15,950 nt of DNA from Gemmatimonadota bacterium. Its GTDB lineage: Bacteria > Gemmatimonadota > Gemmatimonadetes > Gemmatimonadales > GWC2-71-9. Below, one piece after another: positions 8,536-15,950 of the stretch. The stretch spans positions 1 through 15,950 of the forward strand of contig QHTS01000089.1 in assembly GCA_003220905.1 (NCBI GenBank), written 5' to 3'. Position 1 is the first letter of the stretch; each line of letters begins with the position of its first letter. Both the position numbers and the translations under genes were made by a program. The notes under the pieces are model-generated. The model made no database searches, was not told the origin of the DNA, and saw only the letters and a program-made list of their open reading frames with translations.

Positions 8536-9270
8536 CTAGCCGGGCAGCCGCTCCCGCGCCAGCGCCACGACCGCCTGCACCTGCTGCTCGAGCGAGAGCC
8601 GCGTGGTGTCGAGTACCACCGCGTCCGCGGCGGCTTTGAGAGGCGCCACCGCCCGGGTGGAATCGGCGCGGTCCCGGGCCGCCAGGACCTCGGCTTCCCG
8701 GCGCAGCTCGGGCGCGTCGTTGGCCCCGCCCCCCCCGCTCCCCCCGCTCCCCCCACCCCTCCCGCGCTCGGCCAGACGGCGTCGCGCCCGCTCCTCGGGA
8801 CTCGCCGTGAGAAACACCTTCAGCGGGGCGTCTGGGAACACGACCGTCCCGATGTCCCGTCCGTCCACCACCACCCCCCGCCCGTGACCTTGGACCGCCT
8901 CCCGCTGCTGGACATTCACCCAATGGCGCACCTCGGGAATGGCGGCGATTTCAGAGACCCGTTGCGTCACCCGCTCGGAGCGGATCGCCTGCGCCACATC
9001 CACGCCCGCCACCTCGGGGCGGAACACGTCGTCCACGAAGACCAGCCGCACCGGCAGGTCCTCCGCGAGCGCTACGATCTGCTGTGCGCTCCACGTTTCC
9101 CGTTTCCCCTTTCCCGTTTCCCCTAAGTTGTCCAGCGCCGCCAGCGTGATCGCCCGATACAGCGCTCCCGAGTCGAGGTGCGCCCACTCGAGTCGCCGAG
9201 CGACGAGCGCGGCGGTGGAGCTCTTCCCCGACGCCGCCGGACCGTCGATGGCGATCACACGGATGCTCAC
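8536..9270 (-). CDS. cmk: Cytidylate kinase
   Basis: CMP/dCMP kinase (244 aa) phosphorylates CMP with ATP in pyrimidine nucleotide recycling. The N-terminal VIAIDGPAASGKSSTAALVA holds the P-loop GPAASGKS (residues 10-17). HLDSGALYRA follows, then GVVVDGRDIGTVVFPDAPLK (132-151) with FLTASPEERARRR. The 3' part AARDRADSTRAVAPLKAAADAVVLDT matches the family. Two unusual inserts are repeat-encoded: GETGKGKRET (residues 50-59, GGGAAAC heptamers) and a Gly/Ser run at 170-183. GTG at 9270 is the start, because the protein then begins (M)SIRVIAIDG and overlaps the aroA TGA as GTGA. An extension upstream to 9468 is just the aroA 3' end read in another frame. Confidence 0.94.
   Translation of the reverse strand: MSIRVIAIDGPAASGKSSTAALVARRLEWAHLDSGALYRAITLAALDNLGETGKGKRETWSAQQIVALAEDLPVRLVFVDDVFRPEVAGVDVAQAIRSERVTQRVSEIAAIPEVRHWVNVQQREAVQGHGRGVVVDGRDIGTVVFPDAPLKVFLTASPEERARRRLAERGRGGGSGGSGGGGANDAPELRREAEVLAARDRADSTRAVAPLKAAADAVVLDTTRLSLEQQVQAVVALARERLPG
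8724..8763. repeat. C-rich repeat (CCCCCCGCT unit) inside cmk
   Basis: About 40 bases of nearly pure C on the plus strand contain CCCCCCGCT units of 9 bp. They encode the Gly/Ser run RGGGSGGSGGGG in the loop after FLTASPEERARRR, where other cytidylate kinases have a charged linker. The 9-bp period preserves frame. Confidence 0.65.
9094..9121. repeat. Four-unit GGGAAAC heptamer array inside cmk
   Basis: Four heptamers on the plus strand read CGTTTCC, CGTTTCC, CCTTTCC and CGTTTCC (minus strand GGGAAAC-type). They encode the insert ETGKGKRETW near residues 51-60 of Cmk. With a 7-bp period, gain or loss of a single unit would shift frame. Confidence 0.8.
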
Positions 9271-10556
9271 GTTTCCCGTTTCCCCTGTCCCGTTTCCCGG
9301 ATTCTCTTCAGGTCGCGGAAGAACTGCGGGTAGCTGATCGCCACCGAGGCCCGTTCCGAGAGCCGCACCTCCGCTCCCGGCACGGTCCCGAGCACCGCGA
9401 ACGCCATGGCCAGCCGATGATCGCGCGCCGTGTCGATCCGGCCGGTGGGGCGTCGCGTCGTGCCGCACACGAACAGGTCATTGCAGCGCGCCTCCGCCTC
9501 CACACCCACCGCGCGCAGGTTAGCGGCGATCAGCTCGAGCCGGTTACTCTCCTTCAGCCGAAGCTCGCCCACCTCGCGGAACACGGTCTCGCTCCCCTCG
9601 GACGCCCGGCTCGCCAGGACGGCGAGCACCGGTACCTCGTCGACGAGCGTCGGCACCTCCGCCGCGCTCACCTCCGTCCCGCGGAGCGCGGCCGGCCGGG
9701 TCACCAGGTCGGCGACCGGCTCGCCACCCTCGTCCCGGAGATTCACCCGTTCCACGTGTGCGCCCATGCGCTCGAGGACCACCAGAAATCCGGTGCGGGT
9801 CGGGTTGACGCCGACGTTTTCGATGACCAGCTCACCGCCTTCGGCGAGCACGGCGGCCGCGACGAGAAACGCCGCCGAGGAGGCGTCGCCCGGGATGGAA
9901 AGACGGAACGACGGAACGACGGGACGACCAGATGGCTCGTACACGATCGCTCCCGCGCGCTCGTGCAATCCCAATCCGAGATGCACGAACAGCCGCTCTG
10001 TGTGATCGCGCGAGCGATACGGCTCGCGAATCGTGACGCCCACATTCCCGGTGAGTCCCGCGAGCAGCAGTGCGCTCTTGATCTGCGCGCTCGCGACGGG
10101 CGTCGTGTAGGTGAGCGCGCGGAGCCGGCCGCCGCGAATCGTGAGCGGGAGCGCGTCGCCGCCCTTCTCCTCGATGTCGGCGCCCATGGCGCGCAGCGGC
10201 TCGGTCACCCGCCGCATGGGCCGGCGGCGCAGCGACGCGTCGCCCGTGAGGGTCGCGGCGAACGGTTGGCCCGCGAGGATGCCGAGCATGAGGCGCGCCG
10301 TGGTGCCGGAATTGCCGCAATGAAGCCGGGAAACGGGAGACGTGAAACGGGAAACGTGGACCTTGACGGTGGCGCCCTCACGAACGGTGGAGATATCGGC
10401 GCCGAGACCACGCAGCACCCGAGCGCTGGACTTGACGTCGTCACCGGTCAGGAGCCCTGTGATCTCGCTGGTGCCGCGGGCGAGCGCGGCGAGCATCACG
10501 GCGCGGTGGGAGATGCTCTTGTCGCCCGGCGGCCGGACGACGCCCTGTACCTTCAC
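9267..10556 (-). CDS. aroA: 3-phosphoshikimate 1-carboxyvinyltransferase (EPSP synthase)
   Basis: EPSP synthase (429 aa from the chosen start) joins shikimate-3-phosphate and PEP in the shikimate pathway. Recognisable motifs are PPGDKSISHRAVMLAALA (GDKSISHR at 11-18), LHCGNSGTTARLMLGILAGQ, SAQIKSALLLAGL, REPYRSRDHTERLF, SIPGDASSAAFLVAAAVL, EVPTLVDEVPVLAVLAS, GELRLKESNRLELIA and DHRLAMAFAV. I prefer GTG at 10556: the protein begins (M)KVQGVVRPPGDKS, as in relatives, and it overlaps the tyrA TGA as GTGA. GTG at 10598 would add 14 residues inside tyrA. Three places are repeat-encoded: VSRFTSPVSR (about 67-76), the SGRPVVPSF region (about 208-220) and the C-terminal tail RETGQGKRET. Confidence 0.95.
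   Translation of the reverse strand: MKVQGVVRPPGDKSISHRAVMLAALARGTSEITGLLTGDDVKSSARVLRGLGADISTVREGATVKVHVSRFTSPVSRLHCGNSGTTARLMLGILAGQPFAATLTGDASLRRRPMRRVTEPLRAMGADIEEKGGDALPLTIRGGRLRALTYTTPVASAQIKSALLLAGLTGNVGVTIREPYRSRDHTERLFVHLGLGLHERAGAIVYEPSGRPVVPSFRLSIPGDASSAAFLVAAAVLAEGGELVIENVGVNPTRTGFLVVLERMGAHVERVNLRDEGGEPVADLVTRPAALRGTEVSAAEVPTLVDEVPVLAVLASRASEGSETVFREVGELRLKESNRLELIAANLRAVGVEAEARCNDLFVCGTTRRPTGRIDTARDHRLAMAFAVLGTVPGAEVRLSERASVAISYPQFFRDLKRIRETGQGKRET
9270..9297. repeat. Four-unit GGGAAAC heptamer array across the aroA/cmk junction
   Basis: Four heptamers CGTTTCC, CGTTTCC, CCTGTCC and CGTTTCC on the plus strand encode the last residues of AroA (RETGQGKRET) and end at the aroA TGA / cmk GTG overlap. 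The GGGA runs they place just before the GTG are the nearest thing to a ribosome binding site for cmk. Confidence 0.8.
9893..9932. repeat. Octamer repeat (CGACGGAA) inside aroA
   Basis: Period-8 units AGACGGAA, CGACGGAA, CGACGGGA and a degenerate CGACCAGA (9901-9932), preceded by the related GGATGGAA (9893-9900), encode SGRPVVPSFRLSIPG of AroA just before the conserved GDASSAAF motif. Confidence 0.7.
10328..10355. repeat. Four-unit GGGAAAC heptamer array inside aroA (opposite orientation)
   Basis: Four heptamers GGGAAAC, GGGAGAC, GTGAAAC and GGGAAAC lie on the plus strand, inverted with respect to the arrays at 9094 and 9270. They encode HVSRFTSPVSRL immediately before the conserved LHCGNSGTTARL. 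Confidence 0.8.
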
Positions 10557-11395
10557 GCGTCGGCCTGCCGGCGCCACTGCGCCGCGCGGCTGAGCCACGC
10601 GGTCACGGCCTGAGCGTTCCCCGTCTCGAGCGCGCGCTCGAGCTCGCCCAGCGGCTCTTCGAGGGAGCGGAGAGCCGGAAGCAGTTCGTCCCGGTTCATG
10701 AGGAAGATCTCAGTCCAGAGCGCCGGCTCCGAAGCGGCGAGGCGCGTGGCGTCGCGCGCCCCTGGGCCGAACGTCGCACCGGGCGGCGTGGCGTGGGCGA
10801 GGTGGTGGGCCAGCAGGGACGCCACCGCCTGCGGTAGGTGGCTCGTGAGCGCGAGCTGGTGGTCGTGCTGCGCGGCGTCGATCAGCACCGCATGAGCCTC
10901 GAGCACGCTCTCCCAGAAGTGCGCGACTTCGCGCGCGGCGCCGTCCCCGTCACGCGTCGCCGTGATGTACACGACCGCACCCTTGAACAGGTCGACCCGG
11001 GCCGCGGCGAAGCCGTGCGCGTGCGTGCCCGCGAGCGGGTGGCCGCCGGCGAAGCGCGGCCCGAGCCCCAGCCCGTCCGCCCGCGCGACGATGGCCCGCT
11101 TCACGGAGCCCACATCGGTGACCAGCGCGCCCGCCCCAATGTGGGGCTTGAGACTGCCGAGCAGCTCGAGGTTGGCGGCGGGCGGCGCCGCCAGCACCAG
11201 CAGCTCGACGGCGCGCGCCACGTCCGCCGCGCGCGGGGGCGCGTCGTCGATCGCACCCTGGCGCACCGCCGCAACCCGCTCAGCGGGCTCGGGCGACCAG
11301 CCGAGCACGGTCGCGATCCCGGCGCGCTTCGCCTGGAGGGCGAGCGAGCCGCCGATCGCGCCGAGGCCGATGACGCCGAGAGTGTGGGGTCGCAC
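10553..11395 (-). CDS. tyrA: Prephenate (or arogenate) dehydrogenase
   Basis: The TyrA family oxidatively decarboxylates prephenate or arogenate in tyrosine biosynthesis using NAD(P). The 280-aa protein starts with a dinucleotide-binding Rossmann motif, LGVIGLGAIGGSLALQAKRA (GLGAIG at 10-15). Next come VTDVGSVKR (92-100) and the family motif GGHPLAGTHAHGF (117-129), then the helical C-terminal domain with QHDHQLALTSHLPQAVASLL. There is no fused chorismate mutase or ACT domain. GTG at 11395 is the start that gives the complete Rossmann motif. It overlaps aroA by GTGA. It heads the tyrA-aroA-cmk-rpsA block, behind the hairpin at 11480-11508, so a promoter is expected in 11396-11479, but no convincing one was seen. 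Confidence 0.92.
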   Translation of the reverse strand: MRPHTLGVIGLGAIGGSLALQAKRAGIATVLGWSPEPAERVAAVRQGAIDDAPPRAADVARAVELLVLAAPPAANLELLGSLKPHIGAGALVTDVGSVKRAIVARADGLGLGPRFAGGHPLAGTHAHGFAAARVDLFKGAVVYITATRDGDGAAREVAHFWESVLEAHAVLIDAAQHDHQLALTSHLPQAVASLLAHHLAHATPPGATFGPGARDATRLAASEPALWTEIFLMNRDELLPALRSLEEPLGELERALETGNAQAVTAWLSRAAQWRRQADA

Positions 11396-11479
11396 GCGGA
11401 GGAAGCTATCCGCTCGGGGCCCGGCACTCTAGCCCGTGGAGGGCACGCATCGCCGGTGCCGGTCGTGGGCTGGAAACGA

Positions 11480-11508
11480 ACCGGGAGCCCAAGAAGCGGG
11501 CTCCCGGT
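11480..11508 (-). terminator. Hairpin terminator after the lipoprotein gene
   Basis: ACCGGGAGCCC (11480-11490), a 7-nt loop and GGGCTCCCGGT (11498-11508) form an 11-bp perfect GC-rich stem 21 bases past the lipoprotein stop. On the minus strand it is followed by TTCGTTT, a short T-rich tail. It separates the lipoprotein gene from tyrA. The tail is weak, so efficiency is uncertain. Confidence 0.75.
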
Positions 11509-11529
11509 CTTTGGCACGACAGGCAATGC

Positions 11530-13584
11530 CTAGATGACGTACCGGAAGTACACGAACTCCGAAGGGGTCATCGCCGCGCCCGCAGCGTTCCTGGGCACCA
11601 CGCGCCACCGCCCCGGCTGTGCTCCGACGAATTCGAAAAGGAAGCGCAAGTTGCTCGTGGTCTGCGAGACCTGTTGCGTCCAGGAGTCGCAGACGGCCGT
11701 ATCCGGGGTGCACCCGTTCCCGAAGTCCACCTCGACGTCGTAGGTCGCCGCGCCTGCGACGGGCCGCCACACGAGTGTGGTGAAGCGCCTGAAGTGGTCG
11801 AAGCCGAACGAGTTGAGCTTGATCGACCCGACCACGTCGCCGGCCAGCGCGCTGAACACGACCTCGTGTGCGGTGGTGGGGTCATCGTTCTCCTGCGCCA
11901 CGGCGACGAGTCCGGTGGTGTTCACGCTGGCGTTGGTGCCGGTGGGATCCGAGCTCGACCAGATCACGGTCACGGCCGGAAAGAACTCGAGCTGAATCCC
12001 GGTGCCGGACTGCATGCTGAGGCCCGACGGCTGGGTCAGGGGCAGGCTCACGTTGGAGTTGCCGGACTGCGTCGTCACGCCGCCGCTCGACGGGCGGACC
12101 AGGATGGTGCCCGGGGGTACGCCCGCCGCCGTGAATGTCACCACTCCCTCCGACAGCGGGCCCGACACGATCGGAAACGTGGGCGTGGGCCCGATGCCCG
12201 TCGCAAACGCTTCCAGACTGTTGGTCCCCGCGGCGAGGACCCAGGAGTCGACCCGCGCGACGCCGTCTGCGCCCGTCACGACCTGCGTCGGGGTGACGCT
12301 GCCAGCGCCGGTCGACGGGATGCGGAAGTGCACCGTAGCGCCGGCGACTGGAGCGTTGTTCGCGTCGGTGACCAGCAACGCGGGCGGCGTCGCAACAGCG
12401 TCCCCCAGCGCCGCCAGTTGATCGTCGCCGGCGAGGACGGCCATCTTGGCCGGCAACGCCCACCCAATGTCGCTGAAACAGCAGCTGGACCCACCGACCC
12501 CCAAGTGGACCATCGACGCGTAGGCCGGTTGGGGGACTGCAAACGCAGCGACGCGGTCGAGGATGCCTCGCCACCCGGGCCGCGCGCCCAAACCGCCGGG
12601 TGGGAAGGGGAACCGGTTGGGCTCGCACGGCAGGAAGGCAGCGGAGGCATTGGGGAGAGCCCGGACGCCCTGCGCCGCGTCGAAGGCATGCAGCTGCAGC
12701 AGCCCTTCCTGCGCCTGGGTGATGGTCAGGGGCAGCTCCACGCAGATCGCGACTACCACGTCGGTGTTGAACCGGCCGGGGTTGTGCGTTCGTGCACTGA
12801 GCGGCGGGTCGGCGGTGAACTGAAAGCACCCCTCAAACTGCGCGATGTCGATCTGCGGCAGGCACGGCTGCCGATCGAGCCTGCTGATCGTCACGGTGAT
12901 CTCTTCGCCAGGATCGAGCGCGTCGGGCGGAATGGCGACTGCGCCTCCCGTGACTCCCCCCCCGGCTTCGCTCGTGATGATGATGGCACCGCCCGCGCCC
13001 ACGACTTGCGTGACACAGTCCGCATTGAACGTGCAGCGCTCGCCCTGCTCGATCCGGAACTTGATGGGAAGCGTCCGGCCATCCGGAAACTGAACGACGT
13101 CGCCGCTTCGCAGATTCTTGATGCCCTGATCCACCGGGTCGACGTCGAGCGACCCGAGGACACTCTTGCCCGCCGCCCCCCGAACCCGGATGCGATAGAA
13201 CTGACTAGGATCGAGCAGCGTCGGGGACTTGGTATCCCAGTTGACGCGATACTGCTGGCTGGTCAGGTCGAGGATGGCGTTGACCGGCCCGAACACCAGC
13301 GCAGCGTTCGCGACGCAGAACACGGGTCCTGACCTAGGGTCTCCCGTGAGGCGGCACACCTCGACGGTGGGCGCGAGAGTCGCGTCGAACTTGGCTGGAT
13401 CGAAGTTAGGATCAGTGCTCGGGTCGGGAACCAAGGGCGGCAGGAAGAAGAACTCCGGGTCACCGTTGTGGGCGCCGTCGAGAACCAGCGCGGTCGGACG
13501 TCCCACAGGCGGCCGGGTAACCTGCTGCTCCGTACATGCCGATATCGCGGCGATTGCAACGACGGCGAGTTGCCAGCGTTTCAT
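11530..13584 (-). CDS. Lipoprotein with Ig-like (Big) domains, cysteine-rich
   Basis: This is a 684-aa predicted outer-surface or periplasmic lipoprotein. The signal peptide MKRWQLAVVAIAAISAC has the lipobox ISAC with Cys17 as lipid acceptor. The middle (about 198-233) contains a glycine-rich segment followed by GGAVAIPPDALDPGEEITV, resembling the ZU5-like fold often found in large surface proteins. An invasin-like Big_1 domain lies at about 378-470 (VTDANNAPVAGATVHFRIPS, VTGADGVARVDSWVL), and a Big_2-like motif at about 536-563 (VIWSSSDPTGTNASVNTTG). The C-terminal ~80 residues look like a fibronectin-III-like module (TLVWRPVAGAATYDVEVDF). There are more than a dozen cysteines beyond the lipobox, suggesting disulfides. 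ATG at 13584 has AGGAG 7 nt upstream. Its function is unknown; it follows a receptor kinase and ends at a terminator. Confidence 0.85.
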   Translation of the reverse strand: MKRWQLAVVAIAAISACTEQQVTRPPVGRPTALVLDGAHNGDPEFFFLPPLVPDPSTDPNFDPAKFDATLAPTVEVCRLTGDPRSGPVFCVANAALVFGPVNAILDLTSQQYRVNWDTKSPTLLDPSQFYRIRVRGAAGKSVLGSLDVDPVDQGIKNLRSGDVVQFPDGRTLPIKFRIEQGERCTFNADCVTQVVGAGGAIIITSEAGGGVTGGAVAIPPDALDPGEEITVTISRLDRQPCLPQIDIAQFEGCFQFTADPPLSARTHNPGRFNTDVVVAICVELPLTITQAQEGLLQLHAFDAAQGVRALPNASAAFLPCEPNRFPFPPGGLGARPGWRGILDRVAAFAVPQPAYASMVHLGVGGSSCCFSDIGWALPAKMAVLAGDDQLAALGDAVATPPALLVTDANNAPVAGATVHFRIPSTGAGSVTPTQVVTGADGVARVDSWVLAAGTNSLEAFATGIGPTPTFPIVSGPLSEGVVTFTAAGVPPGTILVRPSSGGVTTQSGNSNVSLPLTQPSGLSMQSGTGIQLEFFPAVTVIWSSSDPTGTNASVNTTGLVAVAQENDDPTTAHEVVFSALAGDVVGSIKLNSFGFDHFRRFTTLVWRPVAGAATYDVEVDFGNGCTPDTAVCDSWTQQVSQTTSNLRFLFEFVGAQPGRWRVVPRNAAGAAMTPSEFVYFRYVI

Positions 13585-13591
13585 AAGAGGA

Positions 13592-13596
13592 CTCCT
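13592..13596 (-). promoter_or_regulatory. Ribosome binding site of the lipoprotein gene
   Basis: AGGAG on the minus strand is separated by 7 nt from ATG at 13584 and supports that start. Confidence 0.7.
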
Positions 13597-13721
13597 AGCG
13601 GGAGCGAAACAGCCCGCACGCTGCGCTTGTCAGCGAGGCAGGGAGGCAAGATTCGGACCAAGGTGCGGCATTGAGACGACCCTCCGAGCGCTTGCCGCCG
13701 GCTCCCGGTGCGCCGACCCCG

Positions 13722-13751
13722 GCCACAGGAGTGTGGCAGACTTGTGACAAG
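13722..13751. other. Two small inverted repeats in the kinase-lipoprotein gap
   Basis: GCCACA (13722-13727) and TGTGGC (13732-13737) form a 6-bp stem with a 4-nt loop. The adjacent CTTGTGACAAG (13741-13751) is a near-palindrome. Both lie just after the kinase stop in a 177-base gap. They could be operators or a weak terminator; there is no T-run. Nothing else recognisable was seen in this gap apart from the ribosome binding site. Confidence 0.35.
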
Positions 13752-13761
13752 CTGCAACCGC

Positions 13762-15950
<2,189 letters not shown>

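Noticed and set aside
9271..9468. N-terminal extension of cmk up to 9468
   Set aside because: It would read the 3' end of aroA in another frame; the kinase fold starts at the GTG at 9270.
10557..10598. Alternative GTG start of aroA at 10598
   Set aside because: It adds 14 unconserved residues inside tyrA; GTG 10556 gives the usual N-terminus and a GTGA overlap matching the aroA/cmk junction. It cannot be fully excluded.
11426..11431. TAGAGT as a -10 box for tyrA
   Set aside because: No recognisable -35 hexamer lies 16-18 bases upstream on the minus strand.

Overview
The window is high-GC bacterial DNA, and every gene I can support lies on the minus strand. I infer Gemmatimonadota as the most likely source, or a similar soil or aquatic phylum. 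The reasons are a membrane Ser/Thr kinase with a TolB-N/FlgO-like sensor and TPRs, a Big/Ig-like lipoprotein beginning MKRWQLAVV...ISAC, a tyrA-aroA-cmk-rpsA gene order and many short tandem repeats. This rests on gene content only. No tRNA, rRNA, CRISPR array, transposase or phage gene was seen, and the longest gap between genes is about 180 bases.

In the direction of transcription (high to low coordinates) the window starts with the 3' part of a receptor-like Ser/Thr protein kinase (15950-13762). A cysteine-rich lipoprotein with Ig-like repeats follows (13584-11530) and ends at a strong hairpin (11480-11508). Next is a tightly packed core block: tyrA (prephenate dehydrogenase), aroA (EPSP synthase), cmk (cytidylate kinase) and rpsA (ribosomal protein S1). 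tyrA/aroA and aroA/cmk are joined by GTGA stop/start overlaps.

A biotin-dependent acyl-CoA carboxylase cluster comes after that: pccB (carboxyltransferase), a small exported DUF2723-like protein, accC (biotin carboxylase), a TrmA/RumA-type RNA methyltransferase gene, and a stand-alone biotin carrier protein. The carboxylase is therefore encoded as three separate polypeptides. The methyltransferase is broken by a frameshift and also lacks the catalytic cysteine. The window ends with rplM-rpsI (L13-S9, the latter cut by the window edge), driven by a near-perfect sigma-70 promoter (TTGACA, 17 nt, TATAGT) whose -35 box overlaps the stop codon of the carrier-protein gene.

The most unusual signal is a scatter of short tandem arrays, typically four units of 7 or 8 bp. 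They sit in both orientations in intergenic gaps, in surface loops or tails of essential enzymes (aroA, cmk, accC), and across an aroA/cmk stop-start junction. Two form long hairpins next to genes: a perfect 23-bp stem before the biotin carrier gene, and a ~24-bp imperfect stem that begins at the rpsA stop codon.
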